A DNA stretch of 64,000 nt from Deltaproteobacteria bacterium (GTDB lineage: Bacteria; Myxococcota_A; Polyangia; GCA-2747355; JADLHG01). The stretch is from assembly GCA_020848905.1 (NCBI GenBank), contig JADLHG010000009.1, positions 62,001 to 126,000 of the forward strand, in the 5' to 3' direction. The notes beneath the pieces were generated by a model. It did no database searches and was not told the origin of the DNA. It worked only from the letters and a program-made list of their open reading frames with translations. A program made the position numbers and the translations under genes. Below, piece by piece: positions 50,363-59,638 of this stretch (its first letter is position 1; each line of letters begins with the position of its first letter).

Positions 50363-51614
50363 GGGCGCCTCCGGTGGGGACGAGCCGCGTCTTGCCGGTG
50401 AGCAGCTCCTGCATCATCGCTTGCTTGAGGTGGCGGGTCTTGTCGCGGCGGGCTTCCAGCGTGGCGAGCTCGGCGTCCATGTCGGAGAGCACGGCGGCGA
50501 TGGCGACCTGCTCGTCGTGCGGTGGCGCCGCGACTTCGAGCGCAGATACATTTGGTGTCGAGATCTCAAGGAACGTAGAGCCGAACGCCCGCTCGACCAT
50601 CTTCTGCTTCATCGTCAGCAGCTTGTAGTACAGGAACTCGTTGCTCGCCTCTGGGCGACAGACCAACGACTTGAAGCCTTGATTCGTGCAGACAGGAGCG
50701 CCCGCGATCTTGAGCTCGCCGATCGTCGCGCGGCTACAGAGAAGCAGGGCACCAACGGGGAGCAACGCCGCGCCGCTGTACTTCAGGCCATCTCGCGAAA
50801 TGGAGCGCTCTGTTTCGGTGAGGTACTTGCCCGCATAGCGTGTAATGTCCGTCGGCGTGCACCACTTGATTCCGCCGTTCCAATACGAGGGCTCGTTGGT
50901 GCGCGGTGTGCCGCCGCTGACGATCTCCGCCACATCCCCCAACCGCTTCACCTCCCACTCCCCGTGGAAGCCGGGGAGGCGGGTCTGGCCGGTGAGGAGC
51001 TGCTGCATCGCGGCCTGCTTCAGGTCGCGCTTCTTGGCGATGAGCCGATCGAGCCCGTCGAGCAGCGCGTCGACGTCGCTCAGAGCGGCAGCGATCGCGC
51101 GCTGTTCGGGGAGCGGGGGCGTCGGGATGGGCATCTGCCGAAGCGTGCCAGCGTTGACGTTCTTCTGGGCCCCTCCGATCTGGCCTTGCGTAAAGAACGT
51201 CTGCCCCTGCTCGGAATTGACGTAGTGGCACAGGTAGAGACTGTCGATCTCGCCCTTCTTCGGTCTCGTGATGAGGGTGGTGAAACTCTGTGCCAAGTCG
51301 TAGCTTGGTGGTACTACACACGTCGTTCCCGGATAGCCTGTTCGCGCGGTGAGCAAGTCCCCGCCACGCAGCCGCTTGTTCTTGAAGACGATTTCGTACG
51401 CAGGATCGACGAACAGCAGGTCGCGATCGTCGAGATGCCCAGACCTGATGTTCTGATTCCTGAGGAGCGGCACACCTGTGGGGCGGTACGCATGCGTCGC
51501 GGCACTAGCGATGCCGACCATGATCTTGTCGGCCAGGTCGGCAAGGGGCCTTACCTCCCAATCCGATGGGATGAGACCTGCATCGGTCTGCTTGTACCCC
51601 GGACTCAATTCCAC
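50355..51614 (-). CDS. hsdS: Type I restriction-modification specificity subunit S
   Basis: Specificity subunit of 419 residues. Two target-recognition domains of about 150 residues (about 10-165 and 195-350) are each followed by a conserved helical spacer ending PLPEQRAIAAALSDVDALL and VAIAAVLSDMDAELATLE, then the short LLTGxTRL motif. This is the classical tandem TRD arrangement for a bipartite recognition site. The GTG at 51614 (MELSPGYKQTDAG) agrees with the family N-terminus and overlaps the hsdM stop; the apparent longer frame runs into hsdM. The target sequence cannot be read from the protein. Confidence 0.93.
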   Translation of the reverse strand: MELSPGYKQTDAGLIPSDWEVRPLADLADKIMVGIASAATHAYRPTGVPLLRNQNIRSGHLDDRDLLFVDPAYEIVFKNKRLRGGDLLTARTGYPGTTCVVPPSYDLAQSFTTLITRPKKGEIDSLYLCHYVNSEQGQTFFTQGQIGGAQKNVNAGTLRQMPIPTPPLPEQRAIAAALSDVDALLDGLDRLIAKKRDLKQAAMQQLLTGQTRLPGFHGEWEVKRLGDVAEIVSGGTPRTNEPSYWNGGIKWCTPTDITRYAGKYLTETERSISRDGLKYSGAALLPVGALLLCSRATIGELKIAGAPVCTNQGFKSLVCRPEASNEFLYYKLLTMKQKMVERAFGSTFLEISTPNVSALEVAAPPHDEQVAIAAVLSDMDAELATLEARRDKTRHLKQAMMQELLTGKTRLVPTGGARV

Positions 51615-54025
51615 AATGCCCCCATCTGCGAGAGGTGCGTCTCCACCTTCGCATTGAGCGCTACCACCTCCTGGGTGAGCTTCGGCAGCGACGTCGCATA
51701 CCGCTCGGCCAGCTCGCGCACCCGGCTCGTCAGCGACTGCGAAACGCGGTCCAGCTCGCCCTGCACGGACGCCGACAGCCGGGCCATCCACTTGTCGTCG
51801 ATGACCAGCGTCTTGATGTCCGCCCTGGTGAGCTTTGGGTACTTGCCGAGGGCCAGCGCGTCGAGGGACGCGTCCTGCTCCTTCAGCGCACGCTTGAGTG
51901 AGGCCGCCTGCTCCGTGAGCTGGAGCCACTGCTCGAGCACGGTGCACTCTTCCATCGCCTCCTTGTCTCCCTTGACCTCCTTGAGCCGCGCGTTGACCTC
52001 CGCCTTCCCGATCTTGTCGAGCGCGCCGAGGAAGCCCTCCTCGCCGCCGTGGTCCTCCTCGAGCGCGGCGATCGCCGACTCGGAGGCCTCGAGCTCGGCC
52101 TGCTTGACCTGGAGAGCGGCCTGCTCTTTCGCGAAGTAGCGCGCGACAATGAAGGTCTTGGGCACGAGGTCGCACGCCCAGCCTTTCTCCTTCTTCTTGC
52201 CCCTCTTGTCGGTCTCGATGACCTGCGTCGGTGCCGCCACCCAGCCATCGGCGGCGATGAGGTAGCAGTCGTCCTGCATCGCCTCGGCCCAGTAGTCCAT
52301 GAGGTGCTGGTAGACATCGTAGGCGTCGAGCAGCGGCACCGCTCGGAACGCGGTGAGCAGGTCCTCGGCGATGCTCTCGATGAGCACCCTTGGGTGCCCT
52401 CCCCTGTCGAACTCGACGAGCTTCGACCTTGCTGCTTTTCTCCAGTCGGCAAACGTCTTCGTCGCCCGCTGCTGGAACGCGGTGAACTCGGAGTGGCTAA
52501 GGATCGACGCCTTCACGTTGGCGAGCGGCATCTTGAGACTCGCATAGCCAGGGCGGCCCGCTGACTCGAACAACAGGTCGCGCACGCTGGGCAGCACGTT
52601 CCAGTACGCATCCAGGGCGTCGAGGTCCCGCTCGGGGATGCCACCACGAAGGTGGCCGTCGATGTCGTGCAGATCCTCGGGTTCGGCACTGTCGATGTAG
52701 CGCGGCAGGTTCAGATTGAAGTCGTTCTTCGCGTCGGCGATCTCGTCGAACGGCACCATGCGGGCGTAGCGGGGCACGTCGACCTGCTTGGTGAAGGTGT
52801 CGACGATGCGGTGGAGGTCTTGCTCGCGGAGGCGGTTCTTGGGGCCGTCCTTGATGAACCCCTTGGAAGCGTCGATCATGAACACGCCCTTGCGACCGGC
52901 CGCGTTCTCCTTGTCGAGAACGAGGATGCAGGCGGGGATGCCGGTGCCGTAGAAGAGGTTCGCGGGCAGTCCGATGATGCCTTTCAAGTAGCCCGAGCGA
53001 ACGAGTTTCTCGCGAATGACAGCCTCGGCGTTGCCGCGAAAGAGCACGCCGTGGGGCAAGATGCACGCGCCCTTGCCCGTGCTCTTCATCGAGCGAACGA
53101 TGTGGAGGAGGTAGGCGTAGTCGCCCTGCTTGGCCGGGGGTTCGCCCCACGTGAAGCGCTGAAACGGGTCCTTCGCCGGCGTGAGGCCGGTGGTCCAGGT
53201 CTTGTCGGAGAACGGTGGATTGGCGACGACGTAGTCGTAAGTGCGGAGCTTCTCGCCGTCCTTGAACTTCGGGGCGGCCAGCGTGTTGCCCGACAGGATG
53301 TTCGCCGTCGGGAAGTCGTGCAGGATCATGTTCATACGGGCCAAGCCCGCCGTGGTGACGTCCTTCTCCTGCCCCTCCAGCGTGATGTGCTTGCCTGCCT
53401 CGGCCGCCACCTTCAGGAGCAGCGAGCCCGAGCCGCAGGTCGGGTCGTAGGCGGTGGTCGAGGCCTTCGTGTTCTTCGGCGAGATGCCGATCACCTTGGC
53501 GATGACGCGGCTGACCTCGGAGGGCGTGTAGAACTGGCCCTTGCTCTTGCCACTCTCGGTCGCGAAGTGGCGCATGAGGTATTCGTAGGCGTCACCGAGC
53601 AGATCGTCGTGGTCGGCCCGGTTCTGCGAGAAGTCGAGCTCAGGCTTCTGGAAGATGCCAACCAGGTTGGTCAAGCGATCGACCATCGCCTGGCCTTCGC
53701 CGAGCTTGTTCGGGTCGTTGAAGTCGGGGAAGTCGCTGCGGGCGAGTCGCGCGTTGGCGTCGATGAGCGGCTGGATGATCTGCGTGTTGATCTTGTCGCC
53801 GATGTCGCTCTTGCCCTTGAGCGCGATCATGTCTTTGAAGCTCGCGCCCTTCGGGATGGTGACGGGCGGGGCGAAGTCGGTGCTGTTCCCGTACTTGTCC
53901 GTGATGTACTTGATGAACAGCATGAACAGGACGTAGTCCTTGTACTGGCTGGCATCCATGCCGCCGCGAAGCTCGTCGCACGAGGCCCAGATCGAGGAGT
54001 AGAGGTCAGACTTCTTGATGGCCAT
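51605..54025 (-). CDS. hsdM: Type I restriction-modification methyltransferase subunit M
   Basis: DNA adenine methyltransferase of 806 residues, longer than the usual 500-550 because of a C-terminal extension of about 250 residues rich in charged helices, which is known from a subset of HsdM proteins. The SAM site is YDPTCGSGSLLL (193-204), the catalytic motif NPPF (269-272), and the N-terminal helical domain begins MAIKKSDLYSSIWASC. The ATG at 54025 overlaps the stop of the upstream HTH gene (TGATG), tying the two together. It is the first intact gene of the restriction operon. Confidence 0.94.
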   Translation of the reverse strand: MAIKKSDLYSSIWASCDELRGGMDASQYKDYVLFMLFIKYITDKYGNSTDFAPPVTIPKGASFKDMIALKGKSDIGDKINTQIIQPLIDANARLARSDFPDFNDPNKLGEGQAMVDRLTNLVGIFQKPELDFSQNRADHDDLLGDAYEYLMRHFATESGKSKGQFYTPSEVSRVIAKVIGISPKNTKASTTAYDPTCGSGSLLLKVAAEAGKHITLEGQEKDVTTAGLARMNMILHDFPTANILSGNTLAAPKFKDGEKLRTYDYVVANPPFSDKTWTTGLTPAKDPFQRFTWGEPPAKQGDYAYLLHIVRSMKSTGKGACILPHGVLFRGNAEAVIREKLVRSGYLKGIIGLPANLFYGTGIPACILVLDKENAAGRKGVFMIDASKGFIKDGPKNRLREQDLHRIVDTFTKQVDVPRYARMVPFDEIADAKNDFNLNLPRYIDSAEPEDLHDIDGHLRGGIPERDLDALDAYWNVLPSVRDLLFESAGRPGYASLKMPLANVKASILSHSEFTAFQQRATKTFADWRKAARSKLVEFDRGGHPRVLIESIAEDLLTAFRAVPLLDAYDVYQHLMDYWAEAMQDDCYLIAADGWVAAPTQVIETDKRGKKKEKGWACDLVPKTFIVARYFAKEQAALQVKQAELEASESAIAALEEDHGGEEGFLGALDKIGKAEVNARLKEVKGDKEAMEECTVLEQWLQLTEQAASLKRALKEQDASLDALALGKYPKLTRADIKTLVIDDKWMARLSASVQGELDRVSQSLTSRVRELAERYATSLPKLTQEVVALNAKVETHLSQMGALWN

Positions 54026-54248
54026 CAGCGTCGTTCCTTGTCGCGTTCGAGCTCGTCGTGCTCGGCGCCGCCGGCACGGACCCACTCGTCCACCTCGGAT
54101 AGCTTGAACTTCCAGAGGCCTCCGAATCCTGTGCGCAGACAGCCCACGACCCTCGACCCTCGACCCAGCGGTACACGGAGTCCCGCGCTACCCCGAGGTG
54201 CTTTGCGACGCCTTCGACGGACACCCAGGGCTCGTTGGTCGTCATCAT
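54025..54248 (-). pseudogene. Broken helix-turn-helix (excisionase-type) gene ahead of hsdM
   Basis: The N-terminal part reads EPWVSVEGVAKHLGVARDSV then YRWVEGRG, a standard HTH_17-type DNA-binding domain as found before many hsdM genes. The frame is then lost twice. Removing one copy of a 7-base repeat (54147-54167) restores the sequence GLSAHRI, and removing one base at about 54118-54120 restores LWKFKLSEVDEWVRAGG up to the TGA that overlaps the hsdM start. Net shift is eight bases. Either the gene is decayed, its state is variable, or the assembly has errors; the same reading of the normal protein by comparison to family members is my inference. Starts ATG at 54248 or 54245. Confidence 0.8.
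54147..54167. repeat. Three-copy 7-base tandem repeat (CGACCCT) inside the broken HTH gene
   Basis: Units at 54147-54153, 54154-54160 and 54161-54167 read CGACCCT, CGACCCT, CGACCCA. Since 7 is not a multiple of 3, gain or loss of a copy shifts the reading frame, so slippage here switches the gene off or on. Confidence 0.85.
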
Positions 54249-54289
54249 CCTGGCGCCGCTCGACATACGTGGTCCCTGGGCACGCGAGC

Positions 54290-54318
54290 AGGATGCACCA
54301 GGCGAACTTTGCCTACAA
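54290..54318 (-). promoter_or_regulatory. Promoter of the hsd operon, TTGTAG-N17-CATCCT
   Basis: On the minus strand a -35 box TTGTAG (54318-54313) is 17 bases from CATCCT (54295-54290). Transcription would begin near 54283, about 35 bases before the HTH gene. The rest of 54249-54442 contains no gene. Confidence 0.45.
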
Positions 54319-54442
54319 GAGTCGGACAGAGTCGCATGCCGTCGACAACCTTCCCGCTTGCTCGAGGCGGCGGGCAGCCCCGGCTTCTGCCCCCCTCACC
54401 GCCGGCGCTCCCGCTTGACCCTCTGCTGCACGGCCGCCCCGC

Positions 54443-55318
54443 TCAGCGCCTGGACGGCTTGCGCTTCGACGCGCGGGCCCCGGGCTTGGCTTTCGCCCTG
54501 GGCTTCGCCTTGGCCTGCGTGGCCTTGGGCTTCGGCCTCGCCCTGGCCTTCGTCTTCGTCTTTGTCTTCGCCTTCGACTCCTGCGCGTCGTCCTCGACCG
54601 CTCCCAGCTCCAGCCCGAAGAGCTCCGAGAGATCGTCGGCGACCAGGACCTTCTCCTTCGCGGGGCCCTTCTTCGAGAGCGGCAGGCCCTTGCCGGCGCT
54701 CGCGAGCAGGTCTTGCTGGTCGACCTGGCGCAGAGTGAAGAGGAGCTCGGGCTTCTCGTCGAGCCGCGCGCCGATGCCGTAGAAGGTGGCGGCGACGTGC
54801 TTGCACATCGAGGCCCAGTCGGGGCAGCTACAGGTGAAGGTGAGTTCGGCGGGCGCGGGGAAGAGGCCGGTCGCCGGCTGGCAGAGGCGCTCCATCACGC
54901 CCTTGGAAAAGCGTCCTTGAAGGAGCTCGACGAGCGAGTCGATCCCCCCCGCGCAGTCGGTGCAGAGCGAGCGCCAACGCGGCTTGGGCAGCGGCAACAC
55001 GTTGACGGCGACCTTGTAGAGCGCCGAGCCGCTGACGATCGCGCTGGCCGCGCCCGGGGCGAGCTGCAGGTCCACCACCGAGCCGTTGCGCACGTAGGTC
55101 CGCCCGCGCGGCAGGCGATTCGCGAAGTCGCTGTAGCGTTCGAGGTTCTCGCACCAGGCCTTCCCCCAGAAGGTCCTCGCGATGGTTCGCCCCTCGAGCA
55201 GCACCGGCGAGATCGGGTGGCCCTTCTTCGCCAGCTTCTGCAGCTCGTGCTCGGCCTGCCGCCGCCGCTCGGCCACGGGCACGTAGGGCTTCCAGCCCCG
55301 TCTATCGTAGAAGCTCAC
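54443..55318 (-). CDS. SWIM zinc-finger protein
   Basis: Protein of 291 residues. The zinc-binding SWIM motif (CxC...CxH) is FTCSCPDWASMCKHVAA at about 163-180. Ahead of it stand WGKAWCENLERYSDFANRLPRG and ALYKVAVNVLPLP, a layout typical of SWIM proteins paired with SNF2 helicases. The C-terminus is a Lys/Ala/Arg-rich tail (KTKTKARARPKPKATQ) that should bind nucleic acid. The gene starts three bases after the stop of the SNF2 helicase gene, so the two make one operon. Its ATG at 55318 matches the family start (MSFYDRRGW). Confidence 0.88.
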   Translation of the reverse strand: MSFYDRRGWKPYVPVAERRRQAEHELQKLAKKGHPISPVLLEGRTIARTFWGKAWCENLERYSDFANRLPRGRTYVRNGSVVDLQLAPGAASAIVSGSALYKVAVNVLPLPKPRWRSLCTDCAGGIDSLVELLQGRFSKGVMERLCQPATGLFPAPAELTFTCSCPDWASMCKHVAATFYGIGARLDEKPELLFTLRQVDQQDLLASAGKGLPLSKKGPAKEKVLVADDLSELFGLELGAVEDDAQESKAKTKTKTKARARPKPKATQAKAKPRAKAKPGARASKRKPSRR

Positions 55319-55321
55319 GCC

Positions 55322-58072
55322 TCACTCCTTCATCGCGGCGTTGAGGTCTAGCGCCACGAGCCGGAGCAGCTCCTCGTCCCCGAGCTCGGTCAGCTTCAGC
55401 TCGGCGCCGCCTTCGAGCAGCTCCTTCGAGAGCGCCTTCTTCGATTCGATGAGCGCGTCGAGCTTCTCCTCGACGGTGCCGCGGCAGACGAACTTGTGCA
55501 CCAGCACGTTCTTCGTCTGCCCGATGCGGAAGGCGCGGTCGGTGGCCTGGTTCTCGACGGCCGGGTTCCACCAGCGGTCGAAGTGGATCACGTGCGAGGC
55601 GGCGGTGAGGTTCAGCCCCGACCCACCGGCCTTCAGCGACAGCACGAAGAAGGGCACCGCCTCGTCGTCCTGAAAGCGCGCGACCAGCTCCTGGCGCTTC
55701 TTCACCGCCGTCTCGCCGTGGAGCACGAGGCCCGGGCGACCGAACACACCGCCGAGAAACGCGGCCAGCGGCGCGGTCACCTCGCGAAACTGGGTGAAGA
55801 CCAGCGCCTTCTCCTGCTTGGCGGCGATCACCTCGGCGAGCTCCCGCAGGCGCGCCCATTTGCCGCTGTCGGCCTCGGCCCACGCGCCGTCGCCCAGCCA
55901 CTGCGAGGGGTGGTTGCAGAGCTGCTTCAAGCGCATCAGGAAGGCGAGCACCAGCCCCTTGCGCTTCATCCCCCCGGCGTCGTCGAGCTGCTCGCCGAGC
56001 TCGGCGACGGCCTGCTGGTAGAGCGCGGCCTGCCGGCGGCTGAGCTGGCAAAAGGCCTTGAGCTCCGTCTTGTCGGGCAGGTCGGAGATGACGCTCCGGT
56101 CGGTCTTGAGCCGGCGCAGGATGTAGGGGCGCACGAGGTCTCGCAGCGGGCCGTACGGGTTGTGCGCCTTGTCGGCCAGGCTCTTCGTGTAGCGCGTGAA
56201 CTCCTTGGCCGAGCCGAGGAGGCCGGGGTTGAGGTAATCGAAGATCGACCACAGGTCGCCGAGGCGGTTCTCGATCGGCGTGCCGGTGAGCGCGATCCGC
56301 GCCCGCGCCCGGAGCTTCTTGGCCGCGCGGGTCTGCTGGGCCGCGGGGTTCTTGATCGCCTGGGCCTCGTCCAGCACCGCGAGCTGCCACTCCGTGGTGG
56401 CCAGCCATGGGACGCGCAGGAGCGAGCCGTAGCTCGTGATCACGAGGTCCAGGCCCTCGAGCCGCGCGGGGTCGATGGCCGCGAGCTCGCTGGCCGGCGT
56501 GACCGACGGGTGCGCCACGAGGGCCTTGAGCCCGGGTGCGAAGCGCTGGATTTCGGCGGCCCAGTTGGCGAGGAGCGAGGCGGGAGCCACGAGCACGCTC
56601 GGCCGCCGCTCCTTCTCGACGGACGTGCGCCGCAGCACGAGCAGCAGCGAGAGCACCTGGATCGTCTTGCCGAGCCCCATGTCGTCGGCGAGGCAGGCGC
56701 CCAGGCCCAGCCGCGAGAGCAGGTGCAGCCAGCGCACGCCCACCTGCTGGTAGGGCCTGAGCGTGCCGTGGAGCTCACGACCGGGATCGACCGCGGCGAG
56801 GGCGTCGGGCGAGCGCAGCCCCTTGAGGGTCTCGGCCAGCCACGGACCGGCCACGACCCGCGACCAGTCGGGATCGGCGCCGCTCGGACCGTCGCGCGTG
56901 ACCTCCGCCCCGGCGAGCAGGCGCAGCGCCTCGGCGAACGAGAGGCCCCCCTCGGCCGCCAGCCGTTCGGCCTGCGCAAAGCCACGCAGCGTGCGGTCGA
57001 GCCGCTCGCGATCCACTTCGACCCACTGGCCACGCAGAAACGCGAGCCCGCTCGTGCCGGCCAGAAGCTGCTTCAGCTCGGCCGCTGTCAGCGCCTCGCC
57101 GTCGAGCGTGACCTGCATCTGGAAGTCGAGGAGCGCGTCGGTGCCGAGCGCGGAAGGGGCCCCGGCTCCGACGGTGGCCGTGACCCGCGGCCGGGAGGGT
57201 CGCCCCACGCGCCAGCTCGCGGGCATGCGGACCACGACGCCCGCGCGTTCGAGCGTCTCCGCATCCCCCAGGAAGCGGAACGCCTCCTCGGGCGACCAGC
57301 GCAGCGGGTGGAAGAGCTCCCCCGCATCCACCATCTGCTCGAGCCAGGCGCACTCCTCGGCCGCGCGCTGGACCGGGAGCAAGAGGGAGAGGAGCTTCCC
57401 CTTGTTCGCCGCGCCCGCGTACTCCCGCAGGGCCTGGCCGAGCGGCAGGTGCTGGGCCTTGCCCTGCCCCGAGAGGCGGTGGGTGTACGTCGCGAGGAAG
57501 GCGAACGGGGCCTGCTCGTCCTTGCGGTTCTCCGCGAGGTTGAAGTGCACCCGACCGACCACGTTCCAGGCCGGGTGGAGCCCCTTGAGGTAGTCCGAAA
57601 GCGAAACGCCCGCCTCGGCGAGCTCGACCGCAAAGGCCTCCCCGAGCTCCGCCCACAGCGCGCGCAGCACCTCGACGGTGAGGTACTCGGCGCCGGGCAT
57701 CAGAGGTGCAGCCGCGGCCAGCTCGTCGAGGTCTTCCGGCGGCGGCGGCAGCTCGCGGTCGCGGCCCTCTCCGTCGGCCCGCGTGCAGAGCGCCGTGACG
57801 AAGCGGCTGCCGAGCTCGCGCCAGTAGCCGAACACGGGTGGCAGGGCCTGGCCCACCTCCCCGGCCCCGAGGCGGAGCAGCCCGTGCCCCGACCCGCGCG
57901 CGAAGGCCTTCCGCAGGCGCGCACCGAGTCCCGGCTCGAGCGCCGGGGCGTCCTCCTGCTCAACGATCCCGAGGCGTCCGTGCGGCGTGAGGGACGGGGT
58001 GAGTCGCAGCTCGGCTGGGCTTCGGATCGACGTCGCCACGGTGGTGATGCGCTCTTCGACGCACCGTAGCAC
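55322..58072 (-). CDS. SNF2-family DEAD/DEAH-type helicase
   Basis: ATP-dependent DNA translocase of 916 residues. The N-terminal half (about 60-400) matches the bacterial SNF2-associated domain; the motor has Walker A ADDMGLGKTIQ, motif II VLDEAQAIKN (DEAQ), GTPIENRLGDLWS, and the C-terminal lobe HFDRWWNPAVENQATDRAFRIGQ. The protein is followed directly by the SWIM zinc-finger gene; this pairing is widespread in actinobacteria and myxobacteria, and its function is not settled. Starts at GTG 58072, in a 94-base region shared with the divergent radical SAM gene. Confidence 0.92.
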   Translation of the reverse strand: MLRCVEERITTVATSIRSPAELRLTPSLTPHGRLGIVEQEDAPALEPGLGARLRKAFARGSGHGLLRLGAGEVGQALPPVFGYWRELGSRFVTALCTRADGEGRDRELPPPPEDLDELAAAAPLMPGAEYLTVEVLRALWAELGEAFAVELAEAGVSLSDYLKGLHPAWNVVGRVHFNLAENRKDEQAPFAFLATYTHRLSGQGKAQHLPLGQALREYAGAANKGKLLSLLLPVQRAAEECAWLEQMVDAGELFHPLRWSPEEAFRFLGDAETLERAGVVVRMPASWRVGRPSRPRVTATVGAGAPSALGTDALLDFQMQVTLDGEALTAAELKQLLAGTSGLAFLRGQWVEVDRERLDRTLRGFAQAERLAAEGGLSFAEALRLLAGAEVTRDGPSGADPDWSRVVAGPWLAETLKGLRSPDALAAVDPGRELHGTLRPYQQVGVRWLHLLSRLGLGACLADDMGLGKTIQVLSLLLVLRRTSVEKERRPSVLVAPASLLANWAAEIQRFAPGLKALVAHPSVTPASELAAIDPARLEGLDLVITSYGSLLRVPWLATTEWQLAVLDEAQAIKNPAAQQTRAAKKLRARARIALTGTPIENRLGDLWSIFDYLNPGLLGSAKEFTRYTKSLADKAHNPYGPLRDLVRPYILRRLKTDRSVISDLPDKTELKAFCQLSRRQAALYQQAVAELGEQLDDAGGMKRKGLVLAFLMRLKQLCNHPSQWLGDGAWAEADSGKWARLRELAEVIAAKQEKALVFTQFREVTAPLAAFLGGVFGRPGLVLHGETAVKKRQELVARFQDDEAVPFFVLSLKAGGSGLNLTAASHVIHFDRWWNPAVENQATDRAFRIGQTKNVLVHKFVCRGTVEEKLDALIESKKALSKELLEGGAELKLTELGDEELLRLVALDLNAAMKE

Positions 58073-58166
58073 GCCGCCGCTAGAAACCTCGATACCGCGG
58101 TCGATCGCGCGTCAGAAATCCCCCCCCTCGCGCGTCTGGCCTCCCAACCCAGGAGGAAAGCCGCCC

Positions 58167-59624
58167 ATGAGAGTCCTGTTCCTCACCTCGCTCCAGGATG
58201 CGCTCCCCCCGCCCTTCAAGCCCCTGCGTCTGAACGGGCATATCCAGCTCGGTCTCTCCTATATATCGGCTCTCCTGCGGCAGCACGGGCACCAGACGGA
58301 CCTCATGGTCCTCACGCGAGACACTCCCCGCGCGGCCATCGAGCGCGAGATCGCCCGCTTTCGCCCCACGGTGGTCGGGTTCTCGTCCATGACCTCCGAG
58401 TTCACCTTCATGCGCGAGACCGCCGCCCACCTGAAGCGTCGGTTCCCCGAGCTCTTCCTCATCGTGGGCGGCATTCACGTCACGCTGAACCCCCACGAGG
58501 ACTACCTGACCGACTTCAACGCGCTCTGCGTGGGAGAGGGCGAGTACCCCATGCTCGAGCTGGTGCAGTGCCTGGAGCGAGGCGAGGCGCCCGTGGGAAT
58601 CGACAACCTCTGGGTCCGGTGGAACGGCACGCTGCACAAGAACCCGCCCCGAAGCTTCGTGCAGAACCTGGACGCGCTGCCCTTTCCCGACCGCTCCCTC
58701 TGGACCCGCTGGATCCGTCGCGCCGACGAGACCCCCCACACCGTGATGCTCTGCCGCGGGTGCCCCTTCGAGTGCACCTACTGCTTCCATCACAAGATGC
58801 GGGACACGGCCCCGGGCACGTATGTGCGCCACCGATCGCCGGCGAACATATTGGCCGAGGTCGAGCCGCTCGCCGAACAGAGCTCGGCCAACGCCTTCTT
58901 CTTCGAGGGAGAGACCTTCAACGTCCGGATGCCGTGGGTCCTCGAGCTGTGCGAGGCGCTCACCGAGTTCAACGCCCGCCGCAAACATCCCTGCTCGTTC
59001 GGCGTGAACGTGCGCCCGATGCGCAACGACCAGGCCGAGACGCTCTTCGCGGCCATGGCGCGGGCCGGCTTTCGCTACGTCAACCTCGGCGTCGAATCCG
59101 GCAGCGAGCGCGTACGCCGCGAGGTCCTTCACCGCTACTACACCAACGACGACGTGATCTACTGGGTCCAGACGGCGCGCAAGCACAAGCTGAAGGTGGC
59201 CTTCCTGAACCTCATCGGCGTGCCGGGCGAGACCTACGAGGATTTCCGTCAAACGATCAAGCTGAACCGGGCCTGTCAGCCCGACTGGCAGTACCACAAC
59301 ATCTTCGAGCCGTTTCCCGGCGTCGATCTGCACGAGGTCTGCAAGACGCAGAACCTCCTCCCCGAGGTCCCCGACGACGAGATGATCCGGGCCAAGGCCA
59401 TCCTCGACCTGCCCGGCTTCAGCACGAAGGAGATCCAGCGCGCCTTCGACTGGTTCAACTACGACGTCTACAAGGGCTACCGGCCCCGCTCGCTGCTGCT
59501 CCTCACCGTCGCCGCGGCGAAGTGCAAGTCGAACTACAAGCTCAACCGGGCTTTCCGCATCGCGCGCGAGCTACCCATGAGCATCTGGATCCGCCGGGCG
59601 TGGGACGAATTCCAGCGGTACTAG
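58167..59624 (+). CDS. B12-binding-domain radical SAM protein
   Basis: Protein of 485 residues. The N-terminal Rossmann-type domain (about 1-130, GLSYISALLRQHGH, PTVVGFSSMTSE, IVGGIHVTL) is the B12-binding fold of radical SAM enzymes; the lower-ligand motif DxHxxG is not visible, so cobalamin may be bound without its base or absent. The cluster motif is CRGCPFECTYCFHHKM, with the radical SAM CPFECTYC. It often methylates or rearranges unusual lipids or sugars. ATG at 58167 with AGGAGG ten bases before. First gene of the polysaccharide cluster; the next gene starts 14 bases on. Confidence 0.87.
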   Translation: MRVLFLTSLQDALPPPFKPLRLNGHIQLGLSYISALLRQHGHQTDLMVLTRDTPRAAIEREIARFRPTVVGFSSMTSEFTFMRETAAHLKRRFPELFLIVGGIHVTLNPHEDYLTDFNALCVGEGEYPMLELVQCLERGEAPVGIDNLWVRWNGTLHKNPPRSFVQNLDALPFPDRSLWTRWIRRADETPHTVMLCRGCPFECTYCFHHKMRDTAPGTYVRHRSPANILAEVEPLAEQSSANAFFFEGETFNVRMPWVLELCEALTEFNARRKHPCSFGVNVRPMRNDQAETLFAAMARAGFRYVNLGVESGSERVRREVLHRYYTNDDVIYWVQTARKHKLKVAFLNLIGVPGETYEDFRQTIKLNRACQPDWQYHNIFEPFPGVDLHEVCKTQNLLPEVPDDEMIRAKAILDLPGFSTKEIQRAFDWFNYDVYKGYRPRSLLLLTVAAAKCKSNYKLNRAFRIARELPMSIWIRRAWDEFQRY

Positions 59625-59638
59625 GGGGCGAATCTGCT

